A stretch of DNA of 40,884 nucleotides, taken from contig NZ_FZOR01000061.1 of the NCBI RefSeq assembly GCF_900188445.1, positions 1 through 40,884 on the forward strand, in the 5' to 3' direction. The position numbers and the translations under genes were made by a program. Under the pieces are notes generated by a model. It worked only from the letters and a program-made list of their open reading frames with translations, searched no databases and had not been told where the DNA came from. This document shows, piece by piece, positions 8,330 to 15,630 of this stretch. This DNA is from Actinomadura meyerae. Lineage in GTDB: Bacteria; Actinomycetota; Actinomycetes; Streptosporangiales; Streptosporangiaceae. The first letter of the stretch is position 1. Every line of letters begins with the position of its first letter.

Positions 8330-8355
8330 CGCGCCGGCGGGGCCGGCCGGCGCGT
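8329..8355 (+). terminator. Strong GC hairpin between the ATPase and TetR genes
   Basis: ACGCGCCGGC (8329-8338) pairs perfectly with GCCGGCGCGT (8346-8355) around a 7-nt loop. The stem starts at the last base of the ATPase stop codon, and no T-tract follows. It may act as a partial terminator or mRNA-stability element that lowers TetR expression relative to the transporter. Confidence 0.5.
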
Positions 8356-8382
8356 GCGGCGGGCACGGGGGAAGGGGGCCTC

Positions 8383-8976
8383 TTGCCGAAGATCGATGCG
8401 CCGACGATCGCGGAGCACCGGGCCGCGCAGCGGGCCGCACTGCTCGACGCGGCCCGCGCCCTGCTGTCCGAGGACGCCGAGCGGGCCCCCGGCCTGGCGG
8501 ACGTCGCCCGCCGGGCCGGGCTCGCGCGCTCCAGCGTGTACGCCTACTTCAAGTCGCGGGACGACCTGCTCGACGCCCTCATCGTCGACACCTTCCCCCG
8601 CTGGTCCGCCTTCGTCCGGGCGCGGATGGGGAGGGCCAAGTCACCCGGCGACCGGATCCTGGCCTACGTCTACGCCAACCTCCGGCTCGTCGCCCGCGGC
8701 GACCATGCCCTGGCCCGCGCCCTCGCGGCCACGGGCCGCACCGACGCGCTGGCCAACTCCAGCCGGCTCCTCCACGACCAGCTCCAGACGCCGCTCCGCG
8801 AGGCCCTCGCCGACCACGGCGCGTCCGACCCCGCCCGGACGGCCGAGCTCATCCAGTCGGTCGTCTACGCCCTCAGCCGCATGATCGAGGACGGCCTGGC
8901 CGAACGCGCCGCCCGCCGCCTCGCCCGCGAACTGCTGGCGCCGTACCTCCTGCCCGCGGACCCGCCTCCGAGGTAA
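8383..8976 (+). CDS. TetR/AcrR-family transcriptional regulator
   Basis: 197 residues from a TTG start with GAAGGGGG upstream. The N-terminal ~60 residues form the TetR DNA-binding domain (LLDAARALL, then LADVARRAGLARSSVYAYFKSRDDLL). The rest is an all-helical ligand/dimer domain. It is the third gene of the ABC efflux operon, 53 bp after the ATPase, and is the best candidate to bind the palindrome at 6428-6448. The TTG start and the hairpin just upstream both suggest low expression, as suits a repressor. Confidence 0.88.
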   Translation: MPKIDAPTIAEHRAAQRAALLDAARALLSEDAERAPGLADVARRAGLARSSVYAYFKSRDDLLDALIVDTFPRWSAFVRARMGRAKSPGDRILAYVYANLRLVARGDHALARALAATGRTDALANSSRLLHDQLQTPLREALADHGASDPARTAELIQSVVYALSRMIEDGLAERAARRLARELLAPYLLPADPPPR

Positions 8977-8979
8977 GCC

Positions 8980-9069
8980 ATGCCGGACCGGGGCCATTCC
9001 CTCACCATCGACCACGCCTGGCCGGAGGGCGCCCAGACCACCCTCGACTTCGTCGAGCGCGATGCCTGA
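8980..9069 (+). pseudogene. Remnant of an alpha/beta-hydrolase C-terminus
   Basis: A 29-codon reading frame, in the same phase as the TetR gene just after its TAA, reads MPDRGHSLTIDHAW and ends LDFVERDA. GHSLTID followed by W and an L.FV.R ending is the usual last helix of alpha/beta hydrolases, where the His is the catalytic triad member. Nothing upstream encodes the rest of the enzyme, and there is no ribosome site. It looks like the tail of a deleted hydrolase gene. The call rests on a short match. Confidence 0.45.
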
Positions 9070-9154
9070 ACCAGAACCGGCCCCGGCGAGTCGCTCGATC
9101 GGATGTTCGAGATAGCCGAGACGGGGCACTCCCTGGGCGCCTAGGCTCAACGCC

Positions 9155-9973
9155 GTGACGACCGCCGAACCAGCCCCCGGTCCAGCCGAGCCGTGCCGCG
9201 GCTTCTGGGCTGACACCGCTCGCATCCGTTCCGGATACCTGGCCGAGGTGCCGACCCAGACCCTGGTGTTGAAGGTCGCCGAAGAGGTCGGTGAGGCTGC
9301 CCAGGCCTACATCGGGATGACCGGCGGCAACCCGCGCAAGGGCGTCCACAAGGATCGAACCGATGTCCTGGACGAGCTCGCCGACGTCATGCTGGCCGCT
9401 GCGGTGCCCATGGTCGATCTGGCGGGCGGCGCCGCCCAGGCCGAGGCCCATCTGGCCGGACGGCTCGGCATCGTTTCCGCACGCGAGGTGGCCGCACCAC
9501 CGGCTGCGACCCCAGAGGCGAACGGGTGGCACGGGTCCTTCATCGCGCCCCACGTCCTGCTGCGGCGCGGGGACGGCCGGGTGCTGATGCTGCGCCGCGA
9601 CGGCACCGGGTACCGCGACGGCTGGCTGTGCCCTCCCGCCGGACGGATCGAGCCGGGTGAGCACGTGCTGGCAGCCGCGATCCGCGAAGCCGCCGAGGAG
9701 ACCGGCGTCCGGCTGCGGGAGCGGGACGCCCGGTTCGTCCATGTCATGCACCGCACCGAAGCGACACTGCCGGGACCATGCCACGCGCTCAGCGACTACT
9801 GGTTCGGCTTCGACCGCTGGGAGGGCGAACCGTACGCCGCCGAACCGGACAAGGCGTCGGAGGCGCTGTGGATCGACCCGGTGAACCCGCCCGACGACCT
9901 GATCCCCTACTGCACGGTGGCGCTGGCCGCGATCACGCGCGGTGAACCCTTCAGCGTCCACGGCTGGGCTTGA
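9155..9973 (+). CDS. MazG-like/Nudix hydrolase fusion protein
   Basis: 272 residues with two nucleotide-hydrolase modules. Residues ~20-95 form a MazG-like domain with its metal-binding EEVGE (43-47) and DELAD (73-77). Residues ~125-260 form a Nudix domain whose box fits GX5EX7REUXEEXGU exactly, from Gly163 to Val185. Both families cleave nucleoside di/triphosphates or related phosphoanhydrides, so a pool-cleaning or signal-nucleotide role is likely; the substrate is unknown. The GTG start is 7 nt after a TAGGCT -10-like hexamer (9142-9147) and no ribosome site is seen, so the mRNA may be leaderless. It stands alone, between a hydrolase remnant and the convergent YbaK gene. Confidence 0.85.
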   Translation: MTTAEPAPGPAEPCRGFWADTARIRSGYLAEVPTQTLVLKVAEEVGEAAQAYIGMTGGNPRKGVHKDRTDVLDELADVMLAAAVPMVDLAGGAAQAEAHLAGRLGIVSAREVAAPPAATPEANGWHGSFIAPHVLLRRGDGRVLMLRRDGTGYRDGWLCPPAGRIEPGEHVLAAAIREAAEETGVRLRERDARFVHVMHRTEATLPGPCHALSDYWFGFDRWEGEPYAAEPDKASEALWIDPVNPPDDLIPYCTVALAAITRGEPFSVHGWA

Positions 9974-10078
9974 CGTCGCCCGGACGCCCCGCCGGTGCGG
10001 CATCTTCGCCGGGGCGGTGAACGCCAGGCGCGGTCCGGATCGGACTGCCGGCACCGGACTGCCCGGATTCGGGGGCGG

Positions 10079-10603
10079 TCAGGCCGGGACGGTGATGGGT
10101 GCTATCCGGGGCGCCGCCACGCGCACGTAGTCGTCGGTGGCCAGCGCCATCGAGCGGTCAAGCCGGGCGGCGTTGAAGAACAGCTCCGGCACGTCGAGCA
10201 GCGCCGGATCCGCGACGAGTTCCAGCCGCGGGTGGTAGCTGAACGGCAGTACCGTTCCGCTCGGGCTGCCGGCCAGTTCCTCGGCCTTGTCCTTACTCGC
10301 GAAGGTCACATAGGTCCCGTCCAGCAGCTCCCGCACGGCCTGCAGGTCCAACCGGGCGTCGCCGGGCACCACGGCCAGCACGTACCGGGTCTTCTTCTTG
10401 CCGACCTTGACCATGACGATCAGGCACTTGGCGGCCTGCGCGACGGCATGCCCGCGCAGCGCGCTGACCAGGTCGGTGCGCCCCTCCGGCTCGTGGTCGA
10501 TCAGCCGGTAGCGCGCCCCCGCGGCGTCGAGGTCCGCCGTCAGGCGGTCGTACAGGGGCAGGGGCGGGGCCGACACCGCGACATCGCCGTACTCACCAGT
10601 CAC
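10079..10603 (-). CDS. YbaK/EbsC-family protein (aminoacyl-tRNA deacylase-like)
   Basis: 174 residues with the YbaK/ProX fold: YRLIDHEPEGRTDLVSALRGH near residue 35-55, followed by AKCLIVMVKVGKK with the conserved Lys of the active site, and a later GSPSGTVLPF segment. Family members hydrolyse mischarged aminoacyl-tRNAs such as Cys- or Ala-tRNAPro in trans. GTG at 10603 overlaps the end of the ArsR-type gene by 11 nt and has AAGGAG 10 nt upstream, so the pair is one transcript. The last ~15 residues are alanine/proline-rich. Confidence 0.8.
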   Translation of the reverse strand: MTGEYGDVAVSAPPLPLYDRLTADLDAAGARYRLIDHEPEGRTDLVSALRGHAVAQAAKCLIVMVKVGKKKTRYVLAVVPGDARLDLQAVRELLDGTYVTFASKDKAEELAGSPSGTVLPFSYHPRLELVADPALLDVPELFFNAARLDRSMALATDDYVRVAAPRIAPITVPA

Positions 10604-10895
10604 CGCTCAACGACTCCTTGATCTCCGCGATGCGGACCTCATCGCGCCGGTAGAACACCCATTGCTTGATCTTCTTGGCCCGGAGCAGGCCCGCCCGGTT
10701 GAGGATCTTCAGATGCGCGCCGCAGGTCGGCTGGCTCACCCCGAGCTTCTCGGCGATCAGCAGCGAGCAGACGCCGTCGCGGACCAGGTCCCCGTCGCGC
10801 TGCGGCGGGAAGTGCCGCTCGGGGTCGCGCAGCCAGTCCAGGATCTGCAGGCGCTTGTCACTGGCCAGTGCCTTGACCAGGTCCACGTCGATCAC
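10593..10895 (-). CDS. ArsR-family winged-helix regulator
   Basis: 100 residues, a typical one-domain ArsR/SmtB-type winged helix. The recognition region is SLLIAEKLGVSQPTCGAHLKIL (about 44-65) and the wing is AKKIKQWVFYRRD. One Cys lies in the HTH (QPTCGAH) and another before it (GVCSLL); no clear multi-Cys metal site is visible. The GTG start lies 6 nt downstream of a good -10, with no ribosome site between, so the gene is probably translated leaderless. It likely represses itself and the coupled YbaK-like gene through the AT-rich palindrome in its own promoter. Confidence 0.82.
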   Translation of the reverse strand: MIDVDLVKALASDKRLQILDWLRDPERHFPPQRDGDLVRDGVCSLLIAEKLGVSQPTCGAHLKILNRAGLLRAKKIKQWVFYRRDEVRIAEIKESLSGDW

Positions 10896-10901
10896 GAAGG
10901 G

Positions 10902-10931
10902 ATTATGGCAATTAGCTAATTAACTGGTCAA
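10902..10931 (-). promoter_or_regulatory. ArsR promoter with operator in the spacer
   Basis: On the minus strand a -35 TTGACC (10931-10926) and a -10 CATAAT (10907-10902) are 18 bp apart. Inside the spacer is the perfect palindrome AATTAGCTAATT (10910-10921), strikingly AT-rich for this genome. The first codon follows 6 nt after the -10, so the transcript should start at or next to the GTG. An ArsR-type dimer bound here would block polymerase directly. Confidence 0.7.
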
Positions 10932-11041
10932 CCCGCGCGGCGGATCCGGCGGTACCGGGGCCCGGGACGGCCCGGTGCCGGTCACCTTCCGAACCTGGAC
11001 CCGCGGGAATAGGCCGCCGTCTTGTCTGTGCTTCAGCTCAC

Positions 11042-11965
11042 GTGGCGAACATCGTGGATATCTCACGGGCAGACGAGGCGGGAACCTCCTCCCCGGAACC
11101 GGCGTGGGAGATGTCGGGCATGGACCACGTCCGGCTGCCGGCGGGCGCAGTGCTCACCGAACCGGCGGCCCCGCTCTGGGCGCTGGTACTGGCGGGCGAG
11201 CTCACGCTCGAGACGGCGTTCGAAACGCAGTCGCTCACCGAGGGGGACGCCGTCCTCATCGACGCCCGCACCGCCTACCGGCTCACCGCGTCGGCGCGGC
11301 ACGGGGAGTCCGCCCTCGTCGTCGGGGACCTGCGCATGGCCGTCCCGGTCCGCCGGATGCCGAGCCCGCTGGTGGTCCGCGGCTTCGGCACCCGGCACGG
11401 CGGCGTCATGGCGCTCGTCACCCAGTGCCCGCTCGAACGCGCGTGCCGGCCGACCCTGTTCGCCGCCAGCTACGGCAACCTGATCGGCGCGGCGATGACG
11501 ACCTCGTGGCAGGAGGACCAGGGCGCCGACACCGGCCCGCCGGACGAGGCCGTCGCCGCGGTGGTGGCCGCCGTGGCCGCCCGTCCGGCCGAGCCGTGGA
11601 CCGTCGAGGGGATGGCCCGCCTGGTCCACCTTTCGCGTTCCGCCCTGGGCGAGCGGTTCCGCCGCGCGCTCGGCCGCGGGCCCGCGGAGGTGCTCCGGGA
11701 GATCCGGATGCGGGAGGCGCGCCGGCTGCTCGGCGACCCCTCGCGTCCTGTGGAGTACATTGCGTCCGCCGTCGGGTACGGCTCCACAGCCGCCTTCAGC
11801 CGGGCGTTCTCGTCCCACCACGGCGTCGCGCCGCAGGCCTGGCGGGAGCTGTCATCCGCGCGGGACGCGCAGCGCGGCGAAGAGCAGCCCCGCCGCCGCG
11901 GCGAACGCCGTGCCGAACAGGAACGCCGCCTGCACGCCGCGAGCGTCCAGGAGCGCGCCTCCTGA
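11042..11965 (+). CDS. AraC-family transcriptional regulator (cupin_6 type)
   Basis: 307 residues. The N-terminal half (about 25-165) is a cupin-like ligand domain (MDHVRLPAGAVL, LIDARTAYRL, CPLERACRPTLF). The C-terminal AraC HTH domain (about 180-275) includes MARLVHLSRSALGERFRRAL and IASAVGYGSTAAFSRAF, then HGVAPQAWRE. A Gln/Arg/Glu-rich tail of about 30 residues follows and runs 114 nt into the 3' end of the convergent MFS gene. GTG 11042 has no good ribosome site; later starts such as ATG 11111 are possible. AraC regulators of this subtype often sit beside MFS or oxidoreductase genes they control. Confidence 0.8.
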   Translation: MANIVDISRADEAGTSSPEPAWEMSGMDHVRLPAGAVLTEPAAPLWALVLAGELTLETAFETQSLTEGDAVLIDARTAYRLTASARHGESALVVGDLRMAVPVRRMPSPLVVRGFGTRHGGVMALVTQCPLERACRPTLFAASYGNLIGAAMTTSWQEDQGADTGPPDEAVAAVVAAVAARPAEPWTVEGMARLVHLSRSALGERFRRALGRGPAEVLREIRMREARRLLGDPSRPVEYIASAVGYGSTAAFSRAFSSHHGVAPQAWRELSSARDAQRGEEQPRRRGERRAEQERRLHAASVQERAS

Positions 11966-13045
11966 CGCCGACCCCAGCGTGATCGCCACCTGGAACGCGG
12001 TGACCTGCAACGACAGGGCCGACTCGGCCCGCTCGGGTTCGACGCGGGTCACCCACAGCTGGGTGGCGACCGGGACCATGTTGAAGGCCACGCCCCACAT
12101 GACGACGCCCGCGGCCAGCACGAGCAGGGACGGCGCGGTCGCGGTGACCAGCAGGCCCCCGGCCAGCAGCAGCGGGGCCGCGGTCACCACCGCGCGCAGC
12201 CGTCCCGCGAACCGCCCGGCGGCGAGGTTGCCCACCATCCCGCCGACGCCCCAGAGCAGCAGCAGCCATACCGTGGCGTCCGCGTCGACGTCCTCGACGG
12301 CGATCCTGATGAAGGGGTAGGCGGCGAAGTTGCCGAACGCGACCAGGACCACGCCCAGCACCCCCGCCATCAGCCACCGGTTGGCGAGCGCCGCCCGCAG
12401 CATCGCCATCCCGGCGGCCGGGTGCGGGGGTACCGGCGGCAGCGTCACGGCCACGGCCAGGGCCGCGACGAGGCCGAGCGCGGCCGCGACGCCGAACACC
12501 AGGCGCCAGCCGACCGCGTCCCCGAGCAGGGACGCCAGCGGGACCCCGCCGATGGTCGCGAGGGTGACGCCGAGCGCGATGGACGTCGAGACCACGCTGT
12601 CGCGTCCCGGCACGGCGCGGGTTCCGGCGCCGAACGCGAACGACCAGTACCCCGCGATGGCGACGCCGAGGACGAGCCGGCCGAGGAGCAGGACGGCGAA
12701 CCCGGGGGCGACCGCCACCGCCAGGTTGGAGACGGCCGCCGCGACCAGCAGCCCGGTGAGGACGGTGCGCCGGTCGGTCCGCGGCAGCAGCACCGCGATG
12801 CTGGGGGCGGTGACCGCGCCCGCGACCGCGGTCGCCGCGACCGCCAGGCCGGCGGTGCCCTCGCTGAGCCCGAGGTCGGCGGCCATCGCGGGCAGCACGC
12901 TCGCCGGCAGGAACTCGCTGGCGACGAGCACCGCGATCCCGGCCGCGAGCGCGACGATCGGTGACCAGTTCGTCCGGCCTCCGGACGGTTCCGGGGGCTC
13001 GGGCGGAGCGCCGGTGGACGGCGGGGAGGACTGAGGCGTTGACAT
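11852..13045 (-). CDS. MFS transporter (drug/arabinose-efflux type)
   Basis: 397 residues with about 12 hydrophobic segments and the DHA1-like pattern. A Pro-rich cytoplasmic N-terminus of 25 residues precedes WSPIVALAAGIAVLVASEFLPASVLPAMAA-type TM1. The cytoplasmic loop after TM2-3 carries LLPRTDRRTVL, the equivalent of motif A. It is expected to export small molecules by proton antiport. It follows the broken enoyl-CoA hydratase gene by about 100 bp on the same strand. Its last 114 nt overlap the convergent AraC gene. Confidence 0.88.
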   Translation of the reverse strand: MSTPQSSPPSTGAPPEPPEPSGGRTNWSPIVALAAGIAVLVASEFLPASVLPAMAADLGLSEGTAGLAVAATAVAGAVTAPSIAVLLPRTDRRTVLTGLLVAAAVSNLAVAVAPGFAVLLLGRLVLGVAIAGYWSFAFGAGTRAVPGRDSVVSTSIALGVTLATIGGVPLASLLGDAVGWRLVFGVAAALGLVAALAVAVTLPPVPPHPAAGMAMLRAALANRWLMAGVLGVVLVAFGNFAAYPFIRIAVEDVDADATVWLLLLWGVGGMVGNLAAGRFAGRLRAVVTAAPLLLAGGLLVTATAPSLLVLAAGVVMWGVAFNMVPVATQLWVTRVEPERAESALSLQVTAFQVAITLGSASGGALLDARGVQAAFLFGTAFAAAAGLLFAALRVPRG

Positions 13046-13147
13046 GCGTCCAGCCTCACCGCGTCCGCGCCGCCGCGGTTGATCGCGTGACGCGCACGGT
13101 TGATCGTCTGACCGGTCCGCGCGGCACGCGCTCCCCCGGGGCGGCCG

Positions 13148-14020
13148 TCAGGAGTCGGTGTAGTCCGGGGCGCGCCGCTCCAGGAACGACGTGATCTGCT
13201 CGGTGTGGTCGCGGGTGTAGGAGGTGAGGATCTGTGTGCGGTTCTCCAGGTCGATGCCCGCCTGGAGGCTGCCGACCTCCAGCTGGCTCCAGGCGACCTC
13301 CTTGGTCATTCACACGCCCATGGGGCTGTTGGCGCAGATGAGCGCGGCGGTCTCCAGGGCCGCATCCACCACCGTGCCGTCCTCGACGACGCGGCTGACC
13401 AGGCCGGCGCGCAGCGCTTCGTCGGCGTCCATGAAGCGGCCGGTGAGCAGCAGCTCGTGGGAGAGGCTCGCGCCGATCAGGCGGGGCAGCAGCCAGCTGA
13501 CGCCGATGTCGCAGCCGGACAGGCCGATCCGGACGAAGGCCGCGTTGAACCGGGCGGACGCGGCGGCGATGCGGATGTCGCTGGCGAGGGCCAAGGCGAA
13601 ACCGCCGCCGGACGCCGCGCCGTTGACGGCGGAGATGACCGGCTGGCGCAGGTTGCGAAGCTTCGGGACCAGCGAGGCGATGGCCTGCTGGACGTGCAGC
13701 CGCGCCTGCGGGCTCGTCCGGCGCGCCGCCTCGTCGTCCGAGGACGGTGCGGCGGTGTCGCGGGTCGGGGGCTCGTACAGGTCGAGGCCGGCGCAGAACG
13801 CGCGTCCCGCGCCGGTGAGGACGACGGCCCGGCAGTCGTCGTCCGCGGCGACGGCGTCGAGCGCCGCGTGCAGATCCTTGACCAGCTCGCCGGACATGGC
13901 GTTGAGCCGGTGCTCGCGGTCGAGGGTGAGCAGCCGGACGCCCGGCGCGGGCTCCTCCACCCGGATCGTCCGGCCGGAAGCGGGGGTGTCGCGCAGGTAG
14001 GCGGCGCCATCGGTCAGCAT
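13148..14020 (-). pseudogene. Enoyl-CoA hydratase/isomerase gene interrupted by an in-frame TGA
   Basis: Reading from ATG 14020 (AAGGAG just upstream) gives a normal crotonase: LDREHRLNAMSGELV, GAGRAFCAGLDLYEP (oxyanion hole), NGAASGGGFALALASDIRI (second oxyanion Gly). It then meets TGA at 13312-13310 after NSPMGV. The same frame continues with MTKEVAWSQLEVGSLQAGID and ends LERRAPDYTDS at 13150. This is exactly the expected C-terminal helix and the usual crotonase ending, so one codon (probably CGA Arg or TGG Trp) has become TGA. An ATG directly follows the TGA. The gene would make a 236-residue protein lacking the C-terminal oligomerisation helix, unless the base is a sequencing error or is read through. 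The intact product would be 290 residues. Confidence 0.85.
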
Positions 14021-14169
14021 CGGGCTCCTTGCGGTCAGCGGGCGAGAGACATCGCACCAATCGCGACACAGTACTGACCGCGCTGTGCGACGCCTTCGAC
14101 AGCCCGGCGTTGTCGGTGGCGCGGTGAAGTATGAGCCGGACACGACACACGTCAGGCGGAGGAGTGGAC

Positions 14170-14514
14170 ATGGTGGCTGTGACGAATCAGAAGGTGCTCG
14201 GGCACAAGTTCCTCACCCGCATGTACGACGACGGGTACTTCCCCGATCACCTCGTCGACAAGGCCAAGGCGATCCTGCTCGGGCTGTGCGGGCGGATCGA
14301 GGCCGGCCGGCCCGCCGATCTCGCGGAGCTCTACGCGCTGACGCACGCCGCGACCGAGGACTTTAACGCGCTGGAGGCGGAGTTCGACGCGGCCGGCAGC
14401 GAGATCGAGACGGTCGCCCGCGACCTGATCGGGGAGGAGTTCTGGTTCGTCGCCACCGCCTACGGCTTCGACGAGGCCGACATCGAGGAGCTGATCGCCC
14501 CCCGGGAATGGTGA
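14170..14514 (+). CDS. DUF5713 family protein
   Basis: 114 residues, acidic and helical. It matches the DUF5713 pattern from end to end: HKFLTRMYDDGYFPDHLVDK at the N-terminus, LYALTHAATEDFNALE in the middle, and GSEIETVARDLI then YGFDEADIEELIAPREW at the end. The function of this family is unknown. ATG at 14170 has GGAGGAG 6 nt upstream; an upstream in-frame ATG (14131) lacks one. It is divergent from the hydratase pseudogene and convergent with the Trypco1 gene, 144 bp away. Confidence 0.82.
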   Translation: MVAVTNQKVLGHKFLTRMYDDGYFPDHLVDKAKAILLGLCGRIEAGRPADLAELYALTHAATEDFNALEAEFDAAGSEIETVARDLIGEEFWFVATAYGFDEADIEELIAPREW

Positions 14515-14658
14515 CACCACCACACCGGGCGAAGCGTCGCAGGTAGGCGGTCGCCCCTCGCACGCGCGCGGAAGGCGGCCTGGAAGAGACGCCCCGGTCA
14601 GCGACATGATCGGCGGACGAGATGTCCGTGGTGCGCGGCTTGATCTGAGGAAGCAAGC

Positions 14659-15084
14659 TTACTGATCAGGGGCCTCCTCAGCCTCCGCCGCCTCTTCGGC
14701 CGGAGGGCGGGCCGCGGCACGCTCCCGTGCCGACGCAGGGTTCCGCGCCCAGGTCACCGATACGGTGAAGGATGCCTCACTCTTGCCCTTGGCGAACACC
14801 AGGCCTGTCTCGCCGCCGAGCTTCAGGCCGAATCCCAGGGTGATCTCCTCGGGTGCCCGGGCCGCGTCCCGCAGACGGGTGACGAGCATGCTCAGAGCCG
14901 GTTCGATGTGATCGAAGGCTGCGGCCAAGGTGCCTGCGGCTTGAACGAACCGGCGCCCCTGCCCATCATCGGCCACTAGTTCGACGTCTTCCAAACCGAG
15001 GGGGTCGACCTCGGCCTCGATGAACTGGTCTGAACCGTCCTGCAGAGGAATGCGCATCAGCACCGAATCCATGGCCCCACCCAT
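14659..15084 (-). CDS. Trypco1 (CU044_2847-type, trypsin-co-occurring) domain protein
   Basis: 141 residues. The body (about 8-115) has the pattern of the trypsin-co-occurring domain 1: VLMRIPLQDGSDQFIEAEVD, a helix with LRDAARAPEEITLGFGLKLGGETG, then KSEASFTVSVTWAR. An Ala/Glu-rich tail follows. This small domain was named because it sits beside trypsin-like protease/STAND proteins in predicted conflict systems, and such a gene (17006-21232) lies across the divergent intergenic region here. Its molecular role is unknown; it may be a partner or substrate of the protease. ATG 15084 and ATG 15072 are both possible starts. Confidence 0.75.
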   Translation of the reverse strand: MGGAMDSVLMRIPLQDGSDQFIEAEVDPLGLEDVELVADDGQGRRFVQAAGTLAAAFDHIEPALSMLVTRLRDAARAPEEITLGFGLKLGGETGLVFAKGKSEASFTVSVTWARNPASARERAAARPPAEEAAEAEEAPDQ

Positions 15085-15119
15085 CTCGCTCGCCTCACTC
15101 TTTTACCCGAATCATCTCA

Positions 15120-15145
15120 AACAGGCCACGTTCTTTTGGCCTGTT
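15120..15145. promoter_or_regulatory. Perfect 9-bp inverted repeat upstream of Trypco1
   Basis: AACAGGCCA (15120-15128) and TGGCCTGTT (15137-15145) are exact complements around an 8-nt loop. The repeat sits 36 bp before the Trypco1 start. It could be a protein-binding operator or a 5'-leader hairpin; the sequence alone does not decide. Confidence 0.5.
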
Positions 15146-15551
15146 CGGCACGGAACATAAGATCGTTCACTATCCGTACCGCCACCCCGTTGGCCGGGCC
15201 GCCCCGGCGAGTAGTGATTCGATCAGTGAGTCTCCTGTTGCTCGTCGACGCATGGCTGACTGCTTGGGGTCGGCCCCCTGCTGCTGGGTTCGACGCATGA
15301 GCCGACCGACCCCGCACGCGGCTCTGCGCGAGCGAGGCGGTGCCGCCATGCCTGCCACCACAGCCACCAACGAGGGCGTCCCGGCGGAACGGGCTATCGC
15401 CCTCACCCCCATCGGCACCTGCCGATCCGCGACAGCCGCGGCTCCACAGATCCCGCCCAATCCTCCCGTCCGGCGCCACCGCTCACGCACGTCACGCCAG
15501 GGATTCCGACAGCCCAACACTCCAAGAGCGCACACGGCACCGCCTCTGCGT

Positions 15552-15571
15552 GTAACACTTATCTCTGTTAC
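15552..15571. promoter_or_regulatory. GTAACA-N8-TGTTAC inverted repeat before the maturase gene
   Basis: A 20-bp inverted repeat with 6-bp perfect arms lies 59 bp before the chosen maturase start (15631) and ends 3 bp before an alternative ATG at 15574. TATCTC in the spacer could serve as a -10. The arrangement suggests a repressor or activator site for the whole peptide operon. No regulator gene is encoded in the island. Confidence 0.45.
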
Positions 15572-15630
15572 GGATGGGAGTTCAACGGCACAGCGAGCCT
15601 GCCATCGGCATTACATGGAAGCGTGAGCGA

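Larger units (their letters stand above)
15085..15630. other. Divergent intergenic region between Trypco1 and the radical SAM gene
   Basis: About 545 bp without a convincing gene. It holds a perfect hairpin at 15120-15145 near the Trypco1 start and an inverted repeat at 15552-15571 near the maturase start. Reading frames through the middle have low-complexity, Arg/Pro/Ala-rich translations and no recognisable domain. Promoters for both divergent units should lie here, but I could not pick convincing -35/-10 pairs. Confidence 0.5.

Noticed and set aside
13307..13312. Selenocysteine or programmed recoding at the crotonase TGA
   Set aside because: Crotonases have no Sec position here, and I see no convincing Sec-type hairpin. 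Nonsense mutation or sequencing error is simpler.
15252..15626. Rightward 124-codon frame in the Trypco1-maturase gap
   Set aside because: Arg/Pro/Ala-rich with no recognisable motif, no ribosome site, and it overlaps the maturase start and the inverted repeat.
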